From Candidatus Praeruminimicrobium purgamenti (GTDB lineage: Bacteria; Elusimicrobiota; Endomicrobiia; Endomicrobiales; Endomicrobiaceae): a DNA stretch of 64,000 nucleotides. The stretch is taken from positions 124,001 to 188,000 of the forward strand of contig JAHDQW010000001.1 of NCBI GenBank assembly GCA_018433585.1, read 5' to 3'. The notes under the pieces are model-generated. The model had not been told where the DNA came from. It saw only the letters and a list, made by a program, of their open reading frames with translations, and did not search any database. The stretch's first letter is position 1; each line of letters opens with the position of its first letter. This document shows, piece by piece, positions 35,277 through 44,829 of this stretch. The position numbers and the translations under genes are program-made.

Positions 35277-36422
35277 ATGGCAAAGATATTCACATCAATT
35301 AAAAACTATATAGACCAGCCTGTTAAAAAAAACAGAAGCGGAAAACAATACCATATATTGCTGTTAATAATTCTTATATCTCTTGTTTTAATCGGGATAC
35401 ATTTCATTATTTCTGTAACTCCCGTTATGGCGCAAATGAGATTTTCAAATGAGTATATGTTTATAATAAGACATTTTTTATACGTAGCTATAGGAACATG
35501 TTTGTTTTTTATTACAGGTTTTAAAATTGATTACAGAAAATACCAAAAATGGAGTAAAAAAATCTATATAGTTGCTTTAATCCTTTTGGTAGTTGTTATT
35601 CTAGTCGGACAGGCAAGAAAAGGCGCAACAAGATGGATAAATCTGGGTTTTATTACTTTTCAGCCTTCTGAATTTGCAAAGATGGCTTTGGCAATAGTTA
35701 TGTCTGACTTTTTGGCAAGAAAACAAAGAATGATAAATTTATGGGAAAACGATATAAAAGCGATAGTCTATTTGGCAGGATTTGTCGGTTTGATAATAAT
35801 GCAAAAAGATTTTGGAACAAGTTTTCTTATGGCTTCAGTGTGGCTTGCCATGATGTTTATCGCCGGGGTTGAACAAAAGCGTTTTTGGGTTACATTGGGC
35901 TGCATGTTTTGCGTTTTTTCAGGTTTTATACTTATGCAGCAGTACAGAATAAAAAGATTTTTAGATTATATAAATTCTTTTTTTGATATTTCTTTGGCAC
36001 AGTATAATATAAAACATGCTTTAATCGCTTTCGGGTCAGGGGGGTGCTTCGGGAAAGGCCCCGGACAGAGCGAGATGAAACTTCTTCATTTGCCTGAAAT
36101 GCACACTGATTTTATTTTTGCAATAATAGGGGAAGAATACGGTTTTATGGGCGCTGTTTTTATTATTTGTTTGTTTATATGTTTTTTGTCTGTCGGTATT
36201 TTTATAAGCCGTAACTGTGAAAATGATTTCGGAAAATATCTTGCTTTTTCAATTTCTCTTCTTTTTGCAATACAAGCTTTGATAAATATGGCGACAACAA
36301 CAGGCGTTTTTCCCGCAAAAGGAATGCCGCTGCCTTTTATATCTTACGGCGGAACTTCGATGCTCATAAGTATGACAATGGCAGGAGTGCTTTTTAATAT
36401 TGCAAGAGGCGGTAAAAGATAA
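35277..36422 (+). CDS. ftsW: Septal peptidoglycan polymerase FtsW (SEDS family)
   Basis: 381 residues with about ten membrane spans. SEDS glycosyltransferase that polymerises lipid II with its partner FtsI. Signature stretches are ARKGATRWINLG, QPSEFAKMALAI, QKDFGTSFLMA, the GGCFGKGPGQS loop and FISYGGTSMLISM. A charged 25-residue cytoplasmic N-terminus precedes span 1. Starts 1 nt after the murD stop. FtsW rather than RodA because of the dcw location. Confidence 0.95.
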   Translation: MAKIFTSIKNYIDQPVKKNRSGKQYHILLLIILISLVLIGIHFIISVTPVMAQMRFSNEYMFIIRHFLYVAIGTCLFFITGFKIDYRKYQKWSKKIYIVALILLVVVILVGQARKGATRWINLGFITFQPSEFAKMALAIVMSDFLARKQRMINLWENDIKAIVYLAGFVGLIIMQKDFGTSFLMASVWLAMMFIAGVEQKRFWVTLGCMFCVFSGFILMQQYRIKRFLDYINSFFDISLAQYNIKHALIAFGSGGCFGKGPGQSEMKLLHLPEMHTDFIFAIIGEEYGFMGAVFIICLFICFLSVGIFISRNCENDFGKYLAFSISLLFAIQALINMATTTGVFPAKGMPLPFISYGGTSMLISMTMAGVLFNIARGGKR

Positions 36423-36424
36423 TT

Positions 36425-37507
36425 ATGCCAAATATAATGATTGTTGTAAGCGGTACAGGCGGACATGTCTATCCGGGAATAGCGCTTGCCCAAGAATTGA
36501 AACAGGCCGGGTTTGAGCCTGTTTTTATAGTCAATAACAATGTTAATGCCGTGTCGGTAAAGATTGTCAAATATTCAGGCTTTAAATATGAACTTTTAAA
36601 TTTTTCCGCTCCTTCAAGGAAAATATCGCCTGAATTGTTTTTATTTCCTTTTTTGTTTTTAAAAAGCTTTGTTTTGTCTGTCAGACTTATTAATAAAATA
36701 TCGCCGAAAGTCGTTGTAGGTATGGGGGCATATTTGTCTTTCCCTGTGTTGCTTGCCGCAAAATTTAAAAATATTCCGTCGTTAATACATGAACAAAATT
36801 CTTTTCCAGGTCTTGCTAACAGAATTCTGTCCAAAATAGTAGATAAAGTTGCCGTAAGTTTTATCGAGTCTTCAAAATTTTTTAAAAAATCAAAAAGAGT
36901 CTTCACTTCAAATCCGGTAAGAAAGGATATTTTTAACATATCAAGAGCCGAGGCGTGCAAAAAATTAAATTTAAACAACGGAATTTTTACTGTTTTTGTC
37001 TTCGGAGGAAGTTTGGGCGCATTGAAATTAAATAATATTATGTTCGATATTGCAGATAAACTTTATGATAAATATCATGACAGAATACAGTTTATTCATA
37101 TTGTGGGCAGCAAAGATTTTTTTAATATAAATGAAAAATATAAAAAAATAAAGTATAAAAAATATGTGGCCGAATATATGAATGATATAGGAAATGCTTA
37201 TGCATGCTCGGATATTTTAGTATGCAGAGCCGGAGCAGGAACTGTCAAAGAAGTCGAAATGTACGGACTGCCTGCAATTTTTATCCCGTATCCTTATGCT
37301 ACGGATAATCATCAGTATTTCAATGCAAAAAGTATAGAAAAAGAAGGATTTCTTGAAATTATGGAAGAAAAAAATATGACAGAAAAAGCAATTACCGCTT
37401 TTATAGAAAAACACATTAATAACCCTATAGATAATGAAAGAAAAATATCTCCGGAAATTTATCCGCAGGAAAAACTTGCACAAGAGGTTTTAAAACTAAT
37501 TAGATGA
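36425..37507 (+). CDS. murG: Undecaprenyl-PP-MurNAc-pentapeptide GlcNAc transferase MurG
   Basis: 360-residue GT-B glycosyltransferase that converts lipid I to lipid II at the cytoplasmic face. N-terminal VVSGTGGHVYPGIALAQEL carries the GxGGH motif, LIHEQNSFPGLANRIL the H-E-Q-N block, and the C-terminal half has FVFGGSLGALKLN and CRAGAGTVKEVEMYGLPAIFIPYPYATDNHQ. Last peptidoglycan gene of this dcw run; murC, murB, ddl, ftsQ, ftsA and ftsZ do not follow. Stop overlaps surE by 4 nt. Confidence 0.97.
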   Translation: MPNIMIVVSGTGGHVYPGIALAQELKQAGFEPVFIVNNNVNAVSVKIVKYSGFKYELLNFSAPSRKISPELFLFPFLFLKSFVLSVRLINKISPKVVVGMGAYLSFPVLLAAKFKNIPSLIHEQNSFPGLANRILSKIVDKVAVSFIESSKFFKKSKRVFTSNPVRKDIFNISRAEACKKLNLNNGIFTVFVFGGSLGALKLNNIMFDIADKLYDKYHDRIQFIHIVGSKDFFNINEKYKKIKYKKYVAEYMNDIGNAYACSDILVCRAGAGTVKEVEMYGLPAIFIPYPYATDNHQYFNAKSIEKEGFLEIMEEKNMTEKAITAFIEKHINNPIDNERKISPEIYPQEKLAQEVLKLIR

Positions 37508-38262
37508 AAAAGCTCAATATTTTAATATCAAATGACGACGGTATTGCAGGCGCAGGTCTTAATCCTTTGGTAAACGAAATGTCAAAATTAGGGAAAGTTT
37601 ATGTGATAGTTCCTGAACATGAAATGTCCGGAACAAGCCAGGCAATAACATTAAACGAATATAAACGAATAAAAAAATATAAAAGCAACATTTATACTCT
37701 TGTAGGAGGAACTCCTACGGACTGCGTAAAGTACGGATTATATTCGTTTTTAAAAGATAAAATAGACTTGGTTGTTTCCGGTATAAACACTTGTCCTAAT
37801 TTGGGACAGGATGTCGTTTATTCCGGTACTGTTGCCTGTGCGCGTGAGGGCGCTTACCTCGGCGTGCCTTCTATGGCTGTTTCTGCGGCGGACTGCAAGA
37901 AACCCGATTATGAAAATGCGGCTAAAATTGCTCTTGAAATAGCAAAAAAAATCGTAAATAAAGCGCCAAAAGAGAGACCGGCGTTATGCTTGAATATAAA
38001 TATTCCAAAAGACCCTAAAGGTATTAAAATAGTACCTTTAGGCATAAGATGTTACGATGAAAATATTGTCAGAAAAAAAACTTCGGAAGGAGTTTTTTAT
38101 AAATTAGCCGGAAGATTTATCTCAGGTGAGAAAAATAAAAAATCCGACATAGATGTAGTTGAGCGGTCTTATGTTTCCGTTACTCCTCTCCAGCTTGATC
38201 AGACGCATTTTGATTATATGACAAAATATAAGTTTATGGAAGAAAAATTTGAGTCAGAATAA
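37504..38262 (+). CDS. surE: 5'/3'-nucleotidase SurE
   Basis: 252 residues. Metal-dependent nucleoside-monophosphate phosphatase. N-terminal LISNDDGIAGAGL supplies the D-D metal ligands; VVPEHEMSGTSQAIT, GTPTDCVKYGL and SGINTCPNLGQDVVYSGTVACAREG are the remaining conserved motifs. Overlaps murG by 4 nt and uvrB by 14 nt, so it is translated as part of the same transcript. Confidence 0.96.
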   Translation: MKKLNILISNDDGIAGAGLNPLVNEMSKLGKVYVIVPEHEMSGTSQAITLNEYKRIKKYKSNIYTLVGGTPTDCVKYGLYSFLKDKIDLVVSGINTCPNLGQDVVYSGTVACAREGAYLGVPSMAVSAADCKKPDYENAAKIALEIAKKIVNKAPKERPALCLNINIPKDPKGIKIVPLGIRCYDENIVRKKTSEGVFYKLAGRFISGEKNKKSDIDVVERSYVSVTPLQLDQTHFDYMTKYKFMEEKFESE

Positions 38263-40279
38263 ATTTGAGTTAGTATCAAAGTTCAAACCTGCAGGCGAGC
38301 AGCCGCAGGCAATAGAACAATTATGCGCCAATTTATCAAAAGGCGAAAATTCGCAGGTGCTGCTGGGTGTTACAGGTTCGGGAAAAACTTTTGTTATAGC
38401 AAATGTAATTGAAAAATTGCAGAAACCTGTTCTTGTAATCTCTCCCAATAAAATTCTTGCGGCGCAGCTGTATTCTGAATTTAAAACATTTTTTCCGAAA
38501 AATGCGGTTGAATATTTTATCTCATATTATGATTATTACCAGCCGGAAGCATATATCCCGTCAACAGACACGTATATAGAGAAAGATTCTTCCGTGAACG
38601 ATCATATAGACAGATTAAGACTGAAAGCAACAATGTCTCTTCTGGAAAGAAGAGACGTTATAGTCATTGCATCAGTTTCAAGTATTTATAATCTGGGCGC
38701 TCCTGAAGACTATCAAAATATGTGCGTCAGAATTAACACAGGCCAAAAAATAACAATAGAAAAAGTTATCGAACAATTAATATCGATACATTATGAAAGA
38801 AACGAAATAGATTTTATGAGGGGCAAATTCAGAGTAAAAGGAGACACCGTCGAAATTTTTCCGGCGTATCTTGAAACGGCGTTAAGAGTTGAATTCTTCG
38901 GCAATGAAATAGACGCTATAAAAGAGTTTGATCCTCTTACAGGACAGGTTTTCAATAAAAAAGAAAAAACTTATATTTATCCTGCGAAACATTTTGTTAC
39001 CACCGGCGACAAAATAGAACAATCTTTGAAACATATAGAGGCGGAGTTGAGCGAAAGAGTTGCCGTATTAAAATCGGAAGGAAAGCTTTTGGAAGCGCAA
39101 AGACTGCTGCAAAGAACAAAATACGATATGGAAATGTTAAAAGAAACGGGTTTTTGCAACGGAGTTGAAAATTATTCAAGACATTTGTCTCTCAGACCCG
39201 GCGGTTCGAGGCCGACTACGTTAATAGATTATTTTTTGTTTAACAATTTAACTTCTGATTTCCTTTTGGTAGTTGATGAATCTCATATAACTCTGCCGCA
39301 GATAAGAGGTATGTATGAAGGAGACAGGAGCAGAAAACAGACTCTTGTTGATTTCGGTTTCAGACTGCCTTCGGCATTGGATAACAGACCTTTAAAATTT
39401 AAAGAGTTTGAATCTATAATAAAACAAAATATTATGGTTTCTGCAACACCCGGGAAATATGAACTTGAAAAATCAAAAAACAATATAATTGAATTGGTTA
39501 TAAGACCTACCGGGCTTGTCGATCCTGAAATTGTTATTAAGCCTATAGACGGACAGATTCAGGATATGATAAAAGAAATACAAAAAACGATTGATAAGAA
39601 AGAAAGGGTTCTTATAACAACGCTGACAAAAAGAATGTCCGAAGATCTTACCGCGTATTTGAAAGAAAAGGGTTTCCTTGTCGAATATATGCATTCTGAA
39701 ATAGACTCTTTGAAAAGAATAGAAATAATCAGAGATTTAAGGCTGGGTAAATTTGACATTTTAGTCGGTATTAATCTTTTAAGGGAAGGACTGGATTTGC
39801 CTGAAGTGGCATTGGTAGTTATTCTTGACGCCGATAAAGAAGGTTTTTTAAGATCTGAACAAACTTTAATACAAACTTGCGGAAGGACAGCCAGGAACGT
39901 TGACGGCAGGGTAATATTCTATGCCGACAAAATGACCGATTCAATGTCCAGGGCAATAAAAGAGATGGAACGAAGAAGAGATAAACAGATTGCATATAAT
40001 AAAAAACATAAAATAACGCCTAAGACGATTATCAAAGCCGTAAATCAGCTTGAGGAGTTCCAGATTAAAGCCAAGAGCGACAGCGTAAGTTTGTTTACGG
40101 CAGAGTTAAACGACGAGTATATCTCTTCTAAAAATATAAATGACGTGATAAAATCTCTTGAAACGCAAATGAGAGAATCCGCTGATAATCTGGATTTTGA
40201 GACTGCGGCGTTGTTGAGAGATAAAATAAAAGAGATAAATCTGATGTCTTCGCAAAAAAACAAGAAGAAAAAAAACTGA
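38249..40279 (+). CDS. uvrB: Excinuclease ABC subunit B (UvrB)
   Basis: 676-residue helicase-like damage-verification subunit of nucleotide excision repair. Walker A GVTGSGKT at residues 40-47, the beta-hairpin region YYDYYQPEAYIPSTDTYIEKD, DESH in the Walker B position, helicase motifs including ATPGKYE and CGRTARN, and a C-terminal UVR domain (RESADNLDFETAALLRDKI) for UvrC binding. I use TTG 38249 because GGAAG precedes it and no ATG is available near the family start (KFELVSKFKPAGEQPQAI). Confidence 0.97.
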   Translation: MSQNKFELVSKFKPAGEQPQAIEQLCANLSKGENSQVLLGVTGSGKTFVIANVIEKLQKPVLVISPNKILAAQLYSEFKTFFPKNAVEYFISYYDYYQPEAYIPSTDTYIEKDSSVNDHIDRLRLKATMSLLERRDVIVIASVSSIYNLGAPEDYQNMCVRINTGQKITIEKVIEQLISIHYERNEIDFMRGKFRVKGDTVEIFPAYLETALRVEFFGNEIDAIKEFDPLTGQVFNKKEKTYIYPAKHFVTTGDKIEQSLKHIEAELSERVAVLKSEGKLLEAQRLLQRTKYDMEMLKETGFCNGVENYSRHLSLRPGGSRPTTLIDYFLFNNLTSDFLLVVDESHITLPQIRGMYEGDRSRKQTLVDFGFRLPSALDNRPLKFKEFESIIKQNIMVSATPGKYELEKSKNNIIELVIRPTGLVDPEIVIKPIDGQIQDMIKEIQKTIDKKERVLITTLTKRMSEDLTAYLKEKGFLVEYMHSEIDSLKRIEIIRDLRLGKFDILVGINLLREGLDLPEVALVVILDADKEGFLRSEQTLIQTCGRTARNVDGRVIFYADKMTDSMSRAIKEMERRRDKQIAYNKKHKITPKTIIKAVNQLEEFQIKAKSDSVSLFTAELNDEYISSKNINDVIKSLETQMRESADNLDFETAALLRDKIKEINLMSSQKNKKKKN

Positions 40280-40297
40280 TAATAAAAGGAGTGTTTT

Positions 40298-40645
40298 ATG
40301 CATGAACATGGAATAGGAAGAGAATTATGGAAAGTTATTGAAGATAAAGCAAGAGAAAATAATTTAGTTAAAATTACAAAAATAAGCATTGTAATCGGTA
40401 AAGCAAGCGGAATAGAAAAAGAATTGCTCGTCCACACAATGAAAGACCATATAATACCCGGGACTTGCGCATGTTCGGCGTGCTTGGAGTTTGTAGATGA
40501 AGATTTAACGGCGCAGTGCAATGTGTGCAAAGAAAATATTGATGTGTCAAAAATGGAAACAATGTTCTGCCCGAAATGCGGCTCTAGCGATATAATAATT
40601 TTATCCGGCAATGACTGCTTTGTTAAATCTATAGAAGGCGAATAA
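40298..40645 (+). CDS. hypA: Hydrogenase maturation nickel metallochaperone HypA
   Basis: 115 residues. Delivers nickel to the [NiFe]-hydrogenase large subunit, with HypB. The N-terminal MHEHGIG provides the His2 nickel ligand, and zinc is held by two CxxC pairs, one around CSAC or CNVC and the other CPKC. Total length and layout are normal for HypA. Preceded by an AAAGGAG ribosome site and followed by hypF, so the pair reads as a small maturation unit downstream of uvrB. hypB, hypC, hypD and hypE are not in this window. Confidence 0.93.
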   Translation: MHEHGIGRELWKVIEDKARENNLVKITKISIVIGKASGIEKELLVHTMKDHIIPGTCACSACLEFVDEDLTAQCNVCKENIDVSKMETMFCPKCGSSDIIILSGNDCFVKSIEGE

Positions 40646-40662
40646 CTGTATTCGAGGCTAAT

Positions 40663-42960
40663 TTGAATATAAAAGATACTGCGTTGTCGCTTAAAATATA
40701 CGGCACTGTTCAGGGTGTCGGTTTCAGACCGTATGTTTTTGTTCTTGCAAAAAAATACAAGTTGAAAGGTTTTGTGTCAAATACTGAATACGGCGCCGAG
40801 ATTTTAGTTGAAGGGATTGCTGAAAATATCAATAAATTCATTTCAGATATCAGAAAAAATACGATTAAAATTGCAAATGTTTCGCGCATTATCAAAAGCA
40901 GACGTATTTTTTCAGGTTTAAAAGATTTTACGATAAAAAAAAGTTTTAAAGAATCCAAAATAATATCTGATTTCCCTTCAGACATTGCGATATGCGACGA
41001 CTGCAAAAGAGAACTTCTTTCACATAATGACAGACGCTATCATTATCCTTTCATAAATTGCACACGGTGCGGTCCAAGATATTCGATTGTAAAAGAATTG
41101 CCGTATGACAGGGGAAATACGACAATGAAAAAATTTAAAATGTGCCGCGACTGCCGAAAAGAGTACGATGATACGCTCAATAGAAGATTTCACGCCCAGC
41201 CTGATGCGTGCTTTGTCTGCGGCCCTCAGGTAAAACTTTATTCAGATGAGACAAATATTGTAAAAGGCAGGGCTGCTTTATCTGAGACTGCGAAAATGAT
41301 AGATCAAGGCAAAATAGTCGCAATAAAAAGTATAGGCGGATATCATTTGGCATGCAGCGCTTATAATGAAAAAACTATTTTAAGATTAAGGACAATAAAA
41401 TCAAGAGATGCAAAGCCTTTTGCGATAATGGTTAAAAATTTAGCCGTTGCAAACAGTCTTGCTCATATTAATTCTTATGAGAAAAAAGAACTTTCTTCAT
41501 CTGTTGCTCCAATAGTTCTTTTGGATAAAAAAGATAATATAAATAAAATTTTTAATAATGTTATTGCAAAAAACAACAGATCTTTAGGCATCATGCTGCC
41601 TTATACGCCGGTTCATTATATCTTGTTTGATTTGTTGAAAACCGATGCTCTTATAATGACGTCTGCCAATAAAAACGACGAACCTATAATATATAAAGAA
41701 AAAGATATTTTTAACGAATTTTCTTGTAAAATTGACGGGATATTGTCCAATGACAGGGAAATATATAATCCAGTAGACGATTCTATAGTTATGTTTGCCG
41801 GAAATAAAAATCAAAAAATTGTTGTCAGGCGAAGCAGAGGATATGTTCCGAAAGCCGTCAGCGCAAGAGTAAAAGAAAATATTTTTTCAGCCGGAGCCGA
41901 CATAAAAAATGCTTTCTGCATAACGAGGGAAAATACGGCATATTTATCTGCTTACTGCGGAGATATGATTAATTATAAAAATTTATCGTTCTTGGATAAA
42001 TCTGCAGGGAAATTTCTCAAATTTTTAGATGTAATTCCTGATACAATAGCTTACGATTTGCATCCTAATTACAATACTTCAATGTATGTCAAAGAAAAAT
42101 TCAAAAATAAAACTTTTGATTTTTATCCGGTTCAACATCATTATGCTCATATAGCATCGGTAGTCGCCGAAAAACATTTGAAAGGAAATGTTCTTGGTTT
42201 TGCTTATGACGGTACAGGTTTTGGAGTTGACGGTAAAATATGGGGAAGTGAGTGCCTGCTGTTTGGTGAAAAAGAAATAAAAAGATTGTCGCATCTTGAA
42301 TATTTTGACTTACCGGGCGGAGATATGGCCGTGAAAGAGATATGGAGAATAGCAGTATCTCTGTTTTACAAATACGGCAAGACAAATGATATTCCAAAAC
42401 ATATAAAAAAAGAAAAATTTTATAAAAATATTTTATCGCTTCTTAAAACACATGAAAATTACGTACAAACCTGCAGCATAGGAAGATTTTTAGATGCCGT
42501 TGCGTCTGCCATCGGACTTCTAAATATTGTCGAATATGAAGGTCAGGGGGCTGTTTATTTGGAATCGGTTTTAAAAGATGTAAAATATGCCCATTATGAT
42601 ATTGATATTGATTTTTATAAAGATAAAACATCTGTCGTAAAACTTGACGGGATTATCGGAGGAATTGTAAAAGATTTAAGCAATAAAGAGGAAGTTTCCT
42701 TAATCAGCGGTAAAATTCATGAGACAATATGTCGTTTGATTTACAAACAGGCAGACATATATTCAAAAATATATAAAACGGATATAATAGCCCTCAGCGG
42801 CGGAGTTTTCCAAAATAAATATATATTGTCAAGGAGTATTGATATTCTGAAAAAATCAGGTTTTAAAGTTTATTTTAATTCTCTGGTTCCCGTTAATGAC
42901 GGAGGCATTGCTCTCGGGCAGTCATATATTTGTTCAAATTATCAGAAATTATTTGTATAA
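40663..42960 (+). CDS. hypF: Carbamoyltransferase HypF, hydrogenase maturation
   Basis: 765 residues; converts carbamoyl phosphate to carbamoyl-adenylate for the CN ligands of [NiFe] hydrogenase. Domains in order: acylphosphatase (residues ~8-95, YGTVQGVGFRPYVF), tandem zinc-finger block (CDDCKRE, CTRCGP, CRDCRKE, CFVCGP), YrdC-like domain (~200-380), and a Kae1/TobZ-like carbamoyltransferase domain with HHYAHIASVV, FAYDGTGFGVDG and ALSGGVFQN. TTG 40663 is chosen for a GAGG site 7 nt upstream and because it begins just before the acylphosphatase fold. The last 12 nt overlap the convergent sulP gene. Confidence 0.96.
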   Translation: MNIKDTALSLKIYGTVQGVGFRPYVFVLAKKYKLKGFVSNTEYGAEILVEGIAENINKFISDIRKNTIKIANVSRIIKSRRIFSGLKDFTIKKSFKESKIISDFPSDIAICDDCKRELLSHNDRRYHYPFINCTRCGPRYSIVKELPYDRGNTTMKKFKMCRDCRKEYDDTLNRRFHAQPDACFVCGPQVKLYSDETNIVKGRAALSETAKMIDQGKIVAIKSIGGYHLACSAYNEKTILRLRTIKSRDAKPFAIMVKNLAVANSLAHINSYEKKELSSSVAPIVLLDKKDNINKIFNNVIAKNNRSLGIMLPYTPVHYILFDLLKTDALIMTSANKNDEPIIYKEKDIFNEFSCKIDGILSNDREIYNPVDDSIVMFAGNKNQKIVVRRSRGYVPKAVSARVKENIFSAGADIKNAFCITRENTAYLSAYCGDMINYKNLSFLDKSAGKFLKFLDVIPDTIAYDLHPNYNTSMYVKEKFKNKTFDFYPVQHHYAHIASVVAEKHLKGNVLGFAYDGTGFGVDGKIWGSECLLFGEKEIKRLSHLEYFDLPGGDMAVKEIWRIAVSLFYKYGKTNDIPKHIKKEKFYKNILSLLKTHENYVQTCSIGRFLDAVASAIGLLNIVEYEGQGAVYLESVLKDVKYAHYDIDIDFYKDKTSVVKLDGIIGGIVKDLSNKEEVSLISGKIHETICRLIYKQADIYSKIYKTDIIALSGGVFQNKYILSRSIDILKKSGFKVYFNSLVPVNDGGIALGQSYICSNYQKLFV

Positions 42961-44622
42961 CATTTGTAAGAATTTATCGGCTTTCAGCAGAGCCGTGTTT
43001 AAATTTACGCAAATATTTTCTCTTCCAAGCTCGGAAATAAAATCATATTTTATTAACAAACGCAAAGGTTGTTTTTCAAGATCGCACAGCATAAGTCTTG
43101 TGTTTGTTTTTAGACATCTCTTGTGGATTTTATACAGCGCATGATAACCGGTTGCATCCATTACAGGGACTTTTCTCATTCTGATTATTATTATTTTGCA
43201 TGTTTTCATGTTTTCCATGTATTCGACAAACGCATTTGCGGCCCCGAAGAAAAAAGCTCCGGTAATTTCGTGCACAATTACATCTTTCATTATTTTCTTT
43301 TTATCAATACCGTCAACATCGTCAATTTCATCTTCAAGTTCGCTGTTTTCATCCATAACCGATATGTTTGTCATGTCGGACATTCTTTTCATAAATAATA
43401 CTGACGCCAGAATAATTCCTATTTCAATCGCATAAATAAGGTTTACAAAAATTGTCAGGAGAAAAGTTATAAGCAGCACCAAACTGTCGCTTTTCGGAGC
43501 CTTTGTTATTTCGGAAAAAGCTTTTGTATCAAGCATTTTATAAGCAACAGTAAATAAAATTGTTGCCAGAACAACCATAGGTATAAGCTGAACATATTTC
43601 ATAAAAAGCATCATTGCTATGAATATAAAAACAGCGTTTGCTATTCCCGTAATAGGCGTTCTTGCGCCGTTGCTTATGCCTGCAGACGTTCTCGCTATCG
43701 CCCCTGTTGCCGGTATTCCTCCGAAAATGGCCGATCCGAAATTTGCAATTCCCTGAGCTATTATTTCGGTGTTTGATCTGTGCTTTTTTTCAATCATTCC
43801 GTCAGCGACTACCGCGGAAAGAAGTGATTCTATTGCGGCAAGAAAAGCTATTGTAAATGCGGCCGGAATCAAATCCGTTATCATGCCCATATTTACTGAT
43901 GGTATTTTAGGCATAAAAGACGCTGTTTTTGATATATCTCCAAAATGTGTATATATCGTATCAACGTTTAAATTGAAAATTTTTACTAAAATGGTCGATA
44001 AAAATATTATGGCCAAAGTTCCTGGGAAAAATTTAAATTTTTTCGGATAAAAAATAATGAAAAGAAGTGAAAAAATACCCAATCCGAGCGTTTGGATATT
44101 TATATTTGAAAAATTTGATAAGTACAGCTTCCATTGCTCAATAAAATTGCTGGGGATATTCCTTAGCCCCAAACCGAAAAAATCATTTATCTGTGTTGAA
44201 AATAAAACTACGGCAATTCCGCTTGTAAAACCTATAATCAGAGGATCAGGTATATATTTTAAAACACTTCCGAATTTTAAGAAACCCATTATAACCAATA
44301 TAACTCCAGCCATTGCCGTTGCTACAATAAGTCCGTCAATGCCGAATTTTTGAACAATACCGTAAACGATTATTACGAAAGCTCCGGTAGGACCGCCTAT
44401 TTGGACTCTGCTTCCTCCGAATAATGATATAAGAAGACCTGCAATAACTCCCGTAATAAGACCTTTTTCAAGACTTACTCCTGATGCGATTGCCAAAGCA
44501 ATAGAAAGAGGTATGGAGATAAAAGATACTATAAGCCCGACAAGAATTTCTCTTGTTATATTGTTTAAAGTGAATTCTTCCGGTCTGTTTTTTATTAAAG
44601 TGAATAATTTTGGTCTGAACAT
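42949..44622 (-). CDS. SulP-family anion transporter with STAS domain
   Basis: About 557 residues from ATG 44622, which has an AAAGGG site 6 nt upstream; a TTG 30 nt further upstream is less likely. Ten to fourteen membrane spans carry the SLC26/SulP features PLSIALAIASGVS, GLISLFGGSRVQIGGPTGAF and PATGAIARTSAGISNGARTP. The cytoplasmic C-terminal STAS domain (about the last 130 residues) has MRKVPVMDATG with the conserved D-x-T/S-G. Substrates in the family include sulfate, bicarbonate and dicarboxylates; it cannot be assigned here. Only reverse-strand gene in the second half of the window; its own promoter is at 44730-44758. Confidence 0.92.
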   Translation of the reverse strand: MFRPKLFTLIKNRPEEFTLNNITREILVGLIVSFISIPLSIALAIASGVSLEKGLITGVIAGLLISLFGGSRVQIGGPTGAFVIIVYGIVQKFGIDGLIVATAMAGVILVIMGFLKFGSVLKYIPDPLIIGFTSGIAVVLFSTQINDFFGLGLRNIPSNFIEQWKLYLSNFSNINIQTLGLGIFSLLFIIFYPKKFKFFPGTLAIIFLSTILVKIFNLNVDTIYTHFGDISKTASFMPKIPSVNMGMITDLIPAAFTIAFLAAIESLLSAVVADGMIEKKHRSNTEIIAQGIANFGSAIFGGIPATGAIARTSAGISNGARTPITGIANAVFIFIAMMLFMKYVQLIPMVVLATILFTVAYKMLDTKAFSEITKAPKSDSLVLLITFLLTIFVNLIYAIEIGIILASVLFMKRMSDMTNISVMDENSELEDEIDDVDGIDKKKIMKDVIVHEITGAFFFGAANAFVEYMENMKTCKIIIIRMRKVPVMDATGYHALYKIHKRCLKTNTRLMLCDLEKQPLRLLIKYDFISELGRENICVNLNTALLKADKFLQMLYK

Positions 44623-44676
44623 TTTTTTCCCTTTGTTTTGCTTTGTGTACAAATATCTTTCAAAAATAACAAACCT

Positions 44677-44715
44677 GACAGCAAAAAACGTTTTTATAAC
44701 GAAAATTTTGCCGTC
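44677..44715 (-). promoter_or_regulatory. Leader hairpin in the sulP 5' untranslated region
   Basis: Read on the reverse strand, GACGGCAAAA pairs with TTTTGCTGTC (one G-U pair) around an internal CGTT/AACG stem, giving a 39-nt hairpin about 10-45 nt after the predicted transcription start and 55 nt before the ATG. It could be an attenuator, an RNA-stability element or unimportant. No known riboswitch consensus is evident. Confidence 0.5.
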
Positions 44716-44729
44716 AAGTTTAGGGCTAG

Positions 44730-44758
44730 AGTATAGAATAAAGAAAATTGAATGTCAA
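44730..44758 (-). promoter_or_regulatory. Promoter of the SulP transporter gene
   Basis: Reverse strand TTGACA (44758-44753), exactly 17 bp, TATACT (44735-44730). Near-consensus sigma70 type. It gives an approximately 100-nt leader. Confidence 0.8.
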
Positions 44759-44766
44759 CAAGCTGT

Positions 44767-44795
44767 TTGACTAGATAGTGTTCATTTGATAAAAT
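44767..44795 (+). promoter_or_regulatory. Promoter of the aroE-rlmB gene run
   Basis: TTGACT (44767-44772), 17 bp, TAAAAT (44790-44795). Its -35 lies only 8 bp from the -35 of the divergent sulP promoter, so RNA polymerase may compete for the two or one regulator may serve both. Confidence 0.7.
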
Positions 44796-44829
44796 TAATT
44801 AAAGTGAAAAGTTTTAAATGTGAATTTTT

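Noticed and set aside
44677-44715. Intrinsic terminator between sulP and aroE
   Set aside because: The genes are divergent here and the hairpin lies in the sulP leader without a long T-run, so termination of an upstream gene makes no sense.
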